The position numbers were made by a program, and so were the translations under genes. From Zygnema circumcarinatum (Eukaryota; Streptophyta; Zygnematophyceae; Zygnematales; Zygnemataceae), in the NCBI GenBank assembly GCA_037447605.1, contig CM074806.1, positions 3,331,489-3,395,488 of the forward strand: a stretch of DNA of 64,000 bases, written 5' to 3'. Within the stretch, counting starts at the first letter, position 1; every line of letters starts with the position of its first letter. Under the pieces are notes generated by a model. The model was given only the letters and a program-made list of their open reading frames with translations, did no database searches and was not told the DNA's origin. Below are positions 1 to 10,760 of the stretch, piece after piece.

Positions 1-1449
1 CAAGGATGAAGCCCTTCAGCTTGGTCGAAGAGTCCTCGAGTGGTTCTAAAGGGCAGACTTACATGCTCCCTTGGTGTTGTAGAGTACGGATTTTTTAGCA
101 CGAGGGGGGGGCTCGCATTGAGGGCCAAGATAGAGCGTGAGGACTATTGGGCGGGTACCAACAACCCTGTCCATAGCTCCGTGGCACTTTAGGGGGGAGG
201 GGGGACAATATGGAGCTACGGAGTACTGTGGGCAGGAGGCGGCCTTTGGGAGGATGCGAGAGAGCTCAGTAGGGAGGATTTTTTCGACGATTCTTTTTGG
301 CTCATTAGTGCCCGCAATGTTCAATTCTTGGCTTGGTGGCTGAAGGTTGTAACAACTGTTTCGTTAAAGCAAAACATCGATTGTCTACAAATGTCATGGA
401 CCGGTTGTTTTTTGGAAGTTTCCCTTCATTGATGTGCTCTAAGTATACGTTCTCATGGTCCAACTTTCTTCAACTGGTTGAAGCTCTGGAGTTGAAAGAC
501 TGAGGCAAAAAAAAATTCAACCTCTGAAATGAAGTTTTTCAACTAGCTCCTTGAACTCGTTGAACTTCGGACCATTGGCAATGGTTGGATGGATCGAGAA
601 CCACTGGTTCGCAACCATTCCCTGCGACTTGTTACTTTCCAATGGTTCGTCCGCTTGCTCAAAACTACGCCTTGAAAATTCCGCACTTGGCAGGTTTGAG
701 ACTCGGTTTGACTCCCGCGGGCCGTCGCAGCACAGAGCGCCATCACAAGAGTCGCAACAACAATGTCCATTCCGCACTTTTAGGCGACTCTTCAAATTTG
801 TATGGAAGACATAATTTGCCATTTTCCAAATGTTGAAGCCCATCCGAGCGTGAATTGCGTCTGACGTGGCGTGGCGTGACGTGCTGGCGCAGAGTTAGAC
901 GGGCAGGGTTTCGAACCTTGGAGAGTGGACCGTACAGCGCGCGCACGGGACAAAAGAGGTACCGTACGGTAAAAAGTACAGCGGGCGTGGAAGCTCTAAC
1001 TTGAATGCCGTTTTTTGTCGGATTTTCGCAGTACCGTATGGTAGTTATTTTCGTTTGTGTCCCACTCCCACATCACCTCGGCCGTACGGTATCCCTGAAG
1101 GCCAAGATAGAAAGCCAACGACAGAAACAAGACCGGTCTCGTGTGAACATGCACTGTTCGGCGCACTGTTTCTTACGCCACGTGTCACTTCTCGCACTTG
1201 TCGACAGCGATGCAGACAAAATTTCGTGACTTTGTACGGCTGCGCCACGTGACCTTGCAACCGACAAAACTCACCAAGCTAACGGCCTCGGATTTTCTTT
1301 ATTCTTTTTTAAATACCGCAGTGTGCTCGAAAACGAAACTAAATTCCATTTTTGGTCCGATCCACGACGGAATCCTGCCCGAGAAAATATTTCGAGGGCC
1401 CGCCCCGCGATCCTTGAGAGGGCGACGCTCCGAGGAAGACGACGCAGCC
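1..1449. other. Intergenic, no gene recognised
   Basis: No convincing coding exon is seen on either strand. Positions 960-971 hold a perfect TACCGTACGGTA palindrome, with near copies at about 1032-1043 and 1082-1091. The open frame running into the next gene from about 1198 has no protein-like content before the Met at 1450. Confidence 0.5.
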
Positions 1450-1965
1450 ATGGTTGAAGCGGCGCTCCAGGGCTGTCGCGGCCGCCATGGCCTCTCTCGC
1501 TACTCCATCCCAGTGGCGATTCTGCTATTTTCCTGCCAATTTTCTTACGCATATGAAGATGCGCGTGGCAGCCGATTCTCTGCTCTCATTGAGCTTCCCT
1601 CACAACGTGCGGAAGCTGCAGGAAGCTCCGCCGCCATGGCGGGGTCAGAGGAAGATTCATTCAGTGCGAGGGAATCTCCAGAGATGGATTTTGAGGAAGC
1701 GCATGTGCGTATTTCTCTGCAGTTGCGCCTCTCTGAGGAGCTGCTGAGGCGCCATATATTTGAGGAGGAAGCGGTCGGAAGGAAGCTGCAGGCGGTGGTG
1801 GAGGCGGCGTGGAGGGACCTGCAAGTTGGAGATTTCCTGGAACCCTTCAAGATATTTGGGAGAGTTGTAAAGGTGGTGCCGCCTGGGGAGATCGCTGTGT
1901 GGCTGAACCGGACGGAAGTGATGGAGAGGATTAAGCGGAGGGCTGCACAATCAAATGTCTCTGTT
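1450..1965 (+). CDS. First exon of an unrecognised secreted protein (3' splice uncertain)
   Basis: An ATG at 1450 opens a frame with a hydrophobic N-terminal stretch (residues about 20-35, PVAILLFSCQFSYAYED) that looks like a signal peptide. An acidic, helical region of about 130 residues follows. The frame then runs into a (CT)n tract at 2001-2038, which is almost certainly intron. Possible donors lie near 1920-1970 and the exact one is not fixed. A likely second exon around 2188-2287 encodes a Cys-containing stretch (LLCEVISAIKGSTCMSS), but no donor/acceptor pair that keeps phase was found. I do not recognise the family. The exon could be the 5' part of the His/Asp- and Pro-rich protein just downstream, which would then be a single secreted wall protein. 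That link is inference. Confidence 0.5.
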
Positions 1966-1996
1966 GAATGTGAGATGGCTTGTGATAATTCACTCT

Positions 1997-2048
<52 letters not shown>

Positions 2049-2909
2049 TTCTCTTCCAATTCTTCGTTCCTTTTTTTTAATTTTGAAAATCATTCTCAGA
2101 TGAGAGTTTTTGCAAATAATCTAAAAGCTGTGCATTGCGAGGTAAATTCAATGCTTCTATTCGGTGAACTCTATTTTTCTATATTCAGGATCACTCTTCA
2201 GGGATGTCCAGCTTCTGTGTGAAGTGATTTCAGCTATTAAGGGCTCGACATGCATGTCCAGTGTCCAAGGTTACACTATTCGGAAGTAATGGACATGGTT
2301 GTGAGGATCATCGTTCCGGAGAGTTCCGAAGGAGGATTGTTAGTTATCAGAATGGAAAAATCCATGAAGCATTATCGGGATTTTTCTCCAATGAATGCGT
2401 CTGGCTCTGTCTTGCATATTTTATCTTCTTCAATACAGAACATGATGACAAAGTCAAAGTGCATTTCGAATTCACGGATCAATATTATTTCATTTTTTGT
2501 TTGAATTTTGAAGTTTGTAATCCAAATCCCTTATCATTCCTCCCATTATTCGTTTCCCTCTGATGCAGTATATATTCAGGAGATATTGATAAACAAAAAC
2601 ATTGATTCTGACGAACCTTCAAATGTGGCAACCACACTCGGAACCTACGAAGTTCGGAGTTCTTCGTAAGTCGCTTGTTTTCTAGACGATGGAAGTGGAT
2701 TTCTTCCTTGGCTACCTGGCGACTGATGAAGGATTGGAAGGGATTCATACTTAAGGAGGCGGCTCTAGTGTGGTGCAAGATGCAACAGTTAGAAGATGTA
2801 ACTTGTGAAGGAGTCGTATTTGTTGATAAGGCACCAACCAGAACCTAGGGATTCACCTATGCCGCTAAGTGTCACACTGTAACGACGTTGCTTTTTTGGC
2901 TCCATTCAG

Positions 2910-5023
2910 GTATGAAGGCTCGGGAAAAATCAGTGTGGGTACCTTCGTGATTCGATGGAAGGAAGAACAAGTTCGAGCTGATGCCTCCAGCAACAATGGA
3001 TTGTTACAGAGCATTCGAAAGTTGCGAGGAGCACTTCTACGCGGGCGTGAAAGGAGCGAGGAAGATGAGCTTGCAGCGCATGCCAGTGGAGACCATCGTG
3101 AATTTGAGGACGCCACGTGGCAGTGGTCCATCACTTCAGCAGCGTGGGATCATGGCCGTGACCATGACCATGATCATGACCGTGACCATGACCATGACCA
3201 TGACCATGACCATGACCATGACCATGACCGTGACCATGGCCACGACCATGACCATGGTCACGATCACCACTCTGGTCGAGACCATCATCATCCACCACCT
3301 CCAAGCCCTTCACCACCGCCACCTGGCCACGACCATGACCATGGTCACCACCGTGGCCGTGACCACGACCATGACCATGGCCATGGCCGTGACCATGGTC
3401 ACCATCATGGCCGTGACCACGACCATGATCACGATCACCATTCTGGTAGAGGCCATCATCATCCCCCATCCCCAAGCCCGTCGCCGCCGCCACCTTCCCC
3501 TCCACCCCCTCCTCCTTATTCTCCAAAGCTTCCATCGCCTTCACCATCTCCCCCACCACCCCCATATCCTCGTCCCTCCCCGAATCCCCCGTCTTCACCT
3601 TCCCCTTCACCCTCCTCAAATCCTCCTACGTCACCTCCGCCGTATCCCTCACCCTCGCCACCTCCTCCATCCCCGCCGCCTCCTCATCCTCCACTCCCAT
3701 CGTCACCCTCACCCCCTCCTCCAAATCCTCCGTCCAGTCCTCCTTCTCAACCCCCCTCCCATCCCCCCCCTGTGCCCCCTGAACCCTCTCCAGAGCCGAA
3801 GGAATCACCTCCTCCCCCTCAAAAGCCTCCTTCGCCAAGGGGTGGCGATTGCGGGAAACCGTGAGTAGTTTTCTTTGCCAGCTCCGCATATTTTAAGCAT
3901 TAGACGTTTTTTTTCTAGTTATAACTGTGTGGAGATACCCAAGAAGGTCATCGTAGCTGTTGGAGCGCATACTTGCACCGACCTCGCGGAGATCCACGAA
4001 ACCTGATCTTGCCTTTAGCTGCGTTTGGTCTTGTTTTCAAATTGTTCTTACTAGGGAGCCCTGAATTAATTGGATGTGAAGGTTGTTTGTGCTAGTAGCT
4101 CTTGAATGAGTCTTGCTGTAACATTTCATTCTGCTTTGAAACCCTTATGACAATTGAAGAGTTTACTTTCCAGTTATTCGCCACAGTCTCTGATGTACCT
4201 GAAACTGGGGGGCCCCCTCGTCCCAGGCTTGAGGCCTGCGACTTCTACTTCCAGCTCCATTCAACGGATGTTCCCTCCATCTACATCGGAGCAGGCATGG
4301 AGGATATAGCGCCCGCTAGTCCTCCTATTTATGCAAATCGAACGTATGTCTGTTACTGTATTCTGCATTTTAGTTATCTCTATGAAGTTAAGGATCTCGT
4401 CTAAATCATTGTTTGGTAGTGGTCATTGTTTTCCTTTACATCTTTACTCTTTCGCTCTTTTTGTAGTCTCTCATACTTCCCTTTCTCACTCCCCCCTCTC
4501 TAGTTGCCTCTTTCTCATGTTCATACTGTTTTTGGGGCTGAGTCCGCTGCAGAAAAGCGGCCGTTGAAGTCGCAAACATGAACGGCAACTTGCTGCTGGT
4601 AAACCTTCAGAAATCGATTTCAAATCCTCTCTTCTACCCATATCAGGTACGCTGTTTCCAGTTCCCCGGGACGATATACTTTCCTTTCCGCCCTTTATCC
4701 TGTGAAGTCATCACTTCCAGACATTGCTGCATGAACGCATCTTCGACTTAACGGCTGTGCTTTGTTTGTAAGGAACAAAAAGGATTTCACGTCTTGAATT
4801 AATTATTGTTTCTCGCATACATGGTGTGCCAATACTTTATCTTTTTCAGGGCAACATGATCGGGGTTCGAATCTACAACAAGCCGACAACAGAATTTAGG
4901 TACCAATGTTGCCGCCTGCAGCTGACTTCAATTCAGTTCCCGGATGGAACTAACTTGAATCCAAATGATGGCAACAAAGAATATCCGCAAGCGCGGAGAT
5001 GTATCGATTTCTATACGACCTGA
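2910..5023 (+). CDS. His/Asp-repeat and Ser/Pro-rich extracellular-type protein (5' end open)
   Basis: The large exon 2910-3860 starts after a CTCCATTCAG acceptor and ends at CC|GTGAGT. It encodes a charged lead-in, then blocks of alternating His-Asp ([10 protein letters not shown] type) interrupted by [11 protein letters not shown], then about 130 residues of Ser-Pro-Pro-rich sequence typical of hydroxyproline-rich glycoproteins. A following exon from 3919 is in phase. Three more exons join cleanly: about 4176-4345, 4554-4646 and 4850-5023, ending RRCIDFYTT and a stop. The C-terminal part has several Cys and no Pro repeats, so it looks like a folded domain, which I cannot name. The donor between 3919 and 4176 is uncertain: the weak GTCATC after IPKK would keep frame. 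Family knowledge: SPn repeats are hydroxylated and glycosylated in algal and plant walls, and His/Asp repeats commonly bind metal ions. Function here is unproven. Confidence 0.6.
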
Positions 5024-6538
5024 GAAAGCAGTGCTGCTTGTGTGTACTTTATAACGATACGAGATGAACTCTGCGAGAGCATGCGCGGCTAGAAAAGTTG
5101 GGCATTTTCTTTCTTTTTCCTGCGTGTACTTAAGCATGTGCACGTTGGTGTAGGCGCATCCCATTTTTGCTCACTTCACTCCCAACGTTTGGATTCTCCC
5201 CAAAGACAATTGTCATTTTGAAATGGATGAAACCATCATGGGGAACCACGAGGAGCCGGCCACAAAGTCTCTCACTGCTCGAAGCTTTGTTTTGTTGGTC
5301 GGAGACTCGACAGAGTACGCGAAGGCAGCCGCCGAAGTGTCCGTCAAAGTCGGTGCGATGCCTCTCCAAGCGGCCTCGCCCACCGTCGATCCCCCCAACC
5401 CTCGGACGGTCGCGCCCTCCCCGCCGTCCGATGACGGCGGTTTGGCCTCGCCCAATCCCTCCCCCGGCCGCCCCTCCCTCCGCTCCGACCGCTGTACGAA
5501 CCACACCCGGATCACAGCCGTCACCGTACGGTATGGTACGGCCGCATTGAAGCAGGCCCCGACCCTGGCCGGTTACCATACGAACCATGTACGGCGCGCC
5601 CGCGGGCGGCACGTGGCCCGCCCGCCCGCCCGCCTACGCCAATCATAACGCGAGCCGCGCCCCACATGCCGAGATCGCGCGGCGGCTGCCAGGGGGACGT
5701 ACGAACCGTACGGACAGCCAGCGGCCGCGGCACGTTACGCGCCCATTGGCTCCACATTGTGCGGGATTACAAATGAGGCTATTTCTGAACTGGATCGAAC
5801 GGATTTGTGCATGGAGCCGCCGTGCTGGGTGACGGGGACGGAACTGAGGGCGTTTGGAGGCGGGGGGGGGGGGGAAACGGCAGGAGCTGCCTGGGGCCTA
5901 CACTCTCATCTGGATGGGCGCTTTATCCACGGCAATATCTTGCTTGTGCAGGAAACAAGGCAACGTTATAATCTCTTCTGCAAGCGGCGCTTTGCTATTC
6001 CTGTCGCGGTGAGTCAAATTTCCCGCAAAATCTTGCTTCCGGGGCTGAATGGCATGCAGGTTTTGCTAAGATAGAGTGGTTTGTCGAAAATGTTTGCATG
6101 CCAACAGAGGCGTTGTGGACTGCAATGCGGTTTGTAAGATAACAATGGCAAACTACGGCCTTACATTTTGCGCCTGCACGTCAGAACGTTGCTGCTTGGA
6201 TTCTAGGGTTCCAATGAGTCTAGGGTTAGAAGGCGAGCTGACTGGACGTGCCTTTATGAAGTTTCCAACTCTGTTGGATGCCCTATTTCCAATATGTTAT
6301 AGCGTGTCTCTTAACCGGCTTGTCTAGCTTGGAGGAGACGGTGATGATCGAGCCCTGATCTCCGGCATCACAAAACTAATGCTTGTCCTGGCTCTCCGTA
6401 CATCTCTACTCTGTTCACGTTACCTCCGTCCTAGCACAGGCAGTGTGCCGTCTCATGATCCTACGCAGGCCTTGTGCGTTGCAGACAATAAAAGGAGCTT
6501 AACTTGGCTGTCGCGATTTCTCCAGCACATTCGTAACC
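5024..6538. other. Intergenic; GC-rich promoter-like DNA with palindromes and a dispersed repeat
   Basis: About 5233-5262 carries the element ATGGGGAACCACGAGG followed by a GCCGGCCACAA-like tail, which recurs near 20802 and 20935. Between 5520 and 5720 there are clustered ACCGTACGGTA, GGTACGG and CCGTACGG motifs. A short open stretch at about 5757-6010 ends at a good donor (GTGAGT) and could be a 5' UTR exon of the bZIP gene. I cannot support a protein here. Confidence 0.45.
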
Positions 6539-9418
6539 ATGTCTTTTGATAGCTTCAATACGGCTTTCTGGGAAAGCGGCATGTCATCCCTCAAAGGGCA
6601 GAACTCTGCACTTGGGAAGGAGCGGGAAGCGTTTCTTCTGCATCAGCTGAGCGCAGGGTCGCTTTCCAACCTGGACTTAAAAACTCAAGATTTTGTCTCC
6701 GACTATGTCATGCAGCAGGCAGCAGATCTTCTGCAGCGAAGAAAGAAGACTTCTGCCAGCGATGCTGTCGTTCCCAGTAATAGTTTTCGGAGGCAGGGAG
6801 TGTCGCCCATGACAGCGACACCGTTATCGCAGCCATTGTTGGCTTCTCTTAAACCCGCAGTTGTCGGGGCACCCGCTTCATCAATGGAACTTCCAATGGC
6901 AACCGCTTCTTCATCAAGGGCTGTTCTCAGGCCTTTTCTGAGGACACCTGCAGCATTAGGAATGGGAGGATCAGTGTCATCTATCGATGTGGTCGATAAC
7001 CCGAGACAGCTTGTTCCGCCTGCTTCTGGAGGATCTTTTTTGAGTTCCAGAACAGCCTCAGGTTAGGGCTGTGTATAATCGTAGACTATTTTTCCATTTC
7101 CTTTGCATCAGAGTCTGCTATTTCAGCTAGTGCTCCCTTGTTGTAGGACTGTAGCATGAAGTCAGCAAGTTGCCACTTTGGTTCGTGTATCGCCGGTTGG
7201 GACGACGTTGGTGTGTTGCTGTCTACTAGGCAAAGATTCCCTGCCCATGTTGTGAACAGCAATGACGCGTCCGCTGACGTGCCGCATGCTGGATGCAGTG
7301 ATGCCAGAATTTTAGGGTGGGACGTTTTCTACAGTAGCGAAATAGAGTTGGCATTTTAATCATGTAAGTTACTTGTCATTTCCTCTTTGTGCTATAGATG
7401 GCCTGGCGATGGGGAGCCCTCGCCCGTTTCGGATGATCCAGGAAAGCAGCCCTCTGCCGTATGCAAGCCCAGCGGTGCCACAATCGTCGCCCTTGCCCGG
7501 ATCGTATCCTGCCCCCTCAGATGGCGTGTGCTTCAGGAGATGCATGCAAACAGGGTGATGGTAGTGATGTTGGAGGGATACTCTCTGACTTCTACTGATT
7601 GTGACCCTGAGTGTTGCTCTTGCCCATTGCTTAATGAATACAGCGAAGTACCTGCCTTTAAGTGGATGAATGTAAAGGATGATTCGGGTATTCCCTTGGA
7701 CTGAACCAACATGATGAGAGTTCTGCTATTTCAAACAAAAAGCTTTGTTAGTGGGTCACGTTATAGAATTCTTTGACCTCTTTTGAATAGACAATTGCTC
7801 AGTCCCGGAGCACTGGCAAGGCAACAGCGTGCGTCAGCAGACGAAAAGAGAGGAAAGCGGAGAAGACCAGTAGTGGACTCGAAGCCACTGAACAGTAAGG
7901 CCTCTTGGCATTTTCTCGTGGTTTGGAGTTTTATTACGTAAACTGGAGGGGGGGTCTTTTCCCCCCTTCCAACAGCTGCTTTGCTTAAGTTTATCGTGCA
8001 GACTTATATAGTTACCACAGTTAAATACTTAACATGCTGCAGGGTCGAAGGACATGTTAGAAAATTTATTGAGGATCTTCGTAACCAAAGGATTTTTGTT
8101 TGCCTTTCAGACTCGGTTGGGGCTTCTGCAGATTCTCAGGTCGTACCTGAGCAAATTGTTGAGGCACCGAAAGCACCTGTTGTCAAAGTGAAGGAGGAAA
8201 GGAGAAAGAAAAAGTGAGGAAATAGTTACCTCCAGGATGCTTCATACTGGGGCTAGAAATTGGGTTGGAGCTGTTTTCCTTTCCTTTCACAAGGTCTGAG
8301 GCGTTACAGATTAGAGAACTACAGTATGTCTGGGTACATGGAATGCCAGACTCGTGTCCAAGTTTTAGATGCTTAAGCATTCTCACTCAAGGCTTGCTTT
8401 TGAAGTGTAGCTTTTGACTTTTTCCAAGGCTAATTGGGCTCTGCAGGCTACTAAGGAATCGAGTGAGCGCACAGCAGGCGAGAGAGCGCAAACGACAACA
8501 AGTCATTGTGAGTTGCTTACTCCTCAAGTGGACCTTGGGACCTCAGATTTGCAGAGTGTGAGGTGGACGGTCAACAACATGGAGGGGCAAGTTACAAGCA
8601 TGAAAACGTCCTGCTTTTGAGCGAACTTTGTGTTATAGGTTTCTTTGAGCGGTTTTATCTCCAAAACTGCTTTTGTCAAAATTGAATGAGTTAGCCGATT
8701 CAACTATTAGATTGTGCCCAGAGGGGAGCGGAGAAACGCAGCTTAGTCATGCTGAATGCATGCACTTGTTGCGCAGCAGTCAGAGTCGTGAAAAACTGTC
8801 AATGGCACTGCAGGAACTTGAGCAACATTGTGGCCGGATTGAGCAAAACAATGCAAGGTTGGAGCGCCACATTGTTCACCTAACCAAGGTACCTCGACAC
8901 CAATTTCCAGTGTGCGGGATATTCCTCGGACTCCTTTTCCTGTTGTTGCGGGAGGGTGCCCCATCCATTGACATTTCTGTTTTTGGATACTTCGAAGCTC
9001 GAGAATGCTTTCATGAAACCAGCTTACGTGATTTTGTCTGCAAGCTTTCCAGGAGAATGAGGAGCTGCGACATTTTGTCAGAGGAAACATGCGGGCAGTT
9101 GCAGCTCATCCAGAAGGGGGAAGCATTGGAAGCGGCATGCCACAAGTCGGGAATGAATCGACTTTCAGCGTTCCAACAAATGTGGATCTCACACAACTGG
9201 GGGGTGAAGTCGGAGGAAGCTTTGACGTATCAGACTTCATATCGGGAGCAGACCAGAACTTGGGCGCTGGTTTGCAGAACTTGGGAGCTGGTTTGCAGGC
9301 GGCAGAACTGCAGCACATATCAAATGTTAGCTACGACAGGAACGGAGCCGTCTTTCTTAAGCTTCCGGACGGCACCATCTGGAGAGACAATGACAGAATG
9401 GTGTCGTACGACGTGTAG
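6539..9418 (+). CDS. HY5: HY5-like bZIP transcription factor (group H type)
   Basis: Seven exons close in phase: 6539-7061, 7398-7554, 7791-7894, 8111-8213, 8447-8507, 8814-8888 and 9053-9418, giving 462 aa. The basic region (residues about 290-315) reads KKKLLRNRVSAQQARERKRQ, which carries the Asn-x7-Arg core and the RNRVSAQQARERK signature of plant HY5/HYH. Exactly nine residues after the core Arg the zipper begins: LEQHCGR, IEQNNAR, LERHIVH, LTKENEE, LRHF, with a hydrophobic residue every seven. The ENEELRH end also resembles HY5. HY5 binds G-box/ACGT elements in the nucleus and activates light-regulated genes. The N-terminal ~290 residues are Ser/Pro-rich and far longer than the roughly 100 residues before the HY5 basic region. 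A VPEQ stretch precedes the basic region, but a COP1-binding motif is not clear. A C-terminal domain of about 100 residues follows the zipper. The first donor (GTTAGG) is weak. Confidence 0.9.
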
Positions 9419-10760
9419 GAAGGATGGCTTGAGGGGCGCTTGGGCCGTGCTTGGGAGGATACCATACCTAGTAGATATGGGATGTGTGCAGGAAGGTGCC
9501 TGCCGTGTGGGAGAGAGAAGCGAACAAAAGGGAACACACTGTGTTGCCTGTCCGTGCCATTACAAAATCACGCGCTGCCTGCAGGTCGAATACTTCTTGT
9601 GTTACAAGCGGGCTTTGGGGGAACGGCAACGTTCTATTTGACGACAATGTTCAGTCCTTGGGAGAAGGGCAATGTTCTGTGCAATGACAACGCTTAGACC
9701 GAAAGCGTTTTCTACTCTCAACTTATCTCCTCGCTTGCATTAGCTCCGATTGTCTGTCCAGTTTGTTTGAGGCAACCCTCCCCGTCTTCAAGGTCATGGG
9801 AGAACTTGAGCTGTGGAAGTTCTACATGGGAGTGAATTTTGCTGTCAACAAAACATTACATATTCGAGATTTGCCTGAATGTGCTAGATATCATGCTATT
9901 TGCATTGAGCATTTATTTCATAATAGGGGAAAGTGGTTAGGAAGGAGTGGGACAGAAAGCCGTGCTCAGCCTTTTATGGTACAAAAGTCGCAGACAACTG
10001 CATTTTGCATTTTTAACGGAGATAGCAAACCGTACTATTGGGCTTTGATGGACACCTTGAGTTGGTGCAAAATGGCTTCATGCCATGGAGTTTGGTCTGT
10101 GCCGTCTTTGGAGCTCAACACAGTTTTTGCATGAGCTTAGTTTTTCGTTCAGAAAAGTTGTTCTGGTGCTTGTGGTGACCGAATGCCCGTAAAATCATTT
10201 GTGAAGACGTGCAGAGCACAACGGACATATTGTATCATATTGTACAGAACCGTGGCTATAAAACTGTCCATGGTAGCAGGAACGGTCTTGGCGACGGATA
10301 GTATCAACTTTCAAGTTCCAGATTTCCTGCAGTAAGAGTGCACTGGTTACCAAGAAAACCGGAAAATAGCTCAACTGAACAAATTTGGCATGTGCCGAAG
10401 TGGGTGGGCAAAAGATTGCCTCTCCACGAGTACATCGTTCAGCTATTGACCTCAAATGGACTCCATTAAGGTTCAAACTCCACCCCTGCTCCATGTTCTC
10501 GAATAAAAAGGACGCCTCTCCTCCGCCTTGCAACCGACTCATTTATGTGAAACCTTCCGCACAATCGAGTCCACCAACAAATTCTTGGATGGTGACCACA
10601 GCAGTAGAACACTGGAGAAAAAAAAGTTACCATCGAGTACAAGTCCCCCAAGTTCGACTGAAAAACCAAACTCTTCGACTATGCGTCTTCACTCCCATCG
10701 TCAGTGTTGCTTGAAACCCATTCACAAGTGGCAACAATATTCCCTTATTCCCTTATTCCC
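9419..10760. other. 3' UTR and intergenic, nothing recognised
   Basis: This stretch lies between the convergent bZIP (+) and NUP54 (-) genes and must hold both 3' UTRs. Open frames such as 9763-10134 lack splice context and family resemblance. Confidence 0.5.

Noticed and set aside
3131-3619. Minus-strand Gly/His/Asp-repeat frame and the plus-strand Met-Thr repeat frame
   Set aside because: Both are shadows of the HDHD and SPPP repeat; only the plus frame gives the Ser/Pro-rich pattern and continues across spliced exons.
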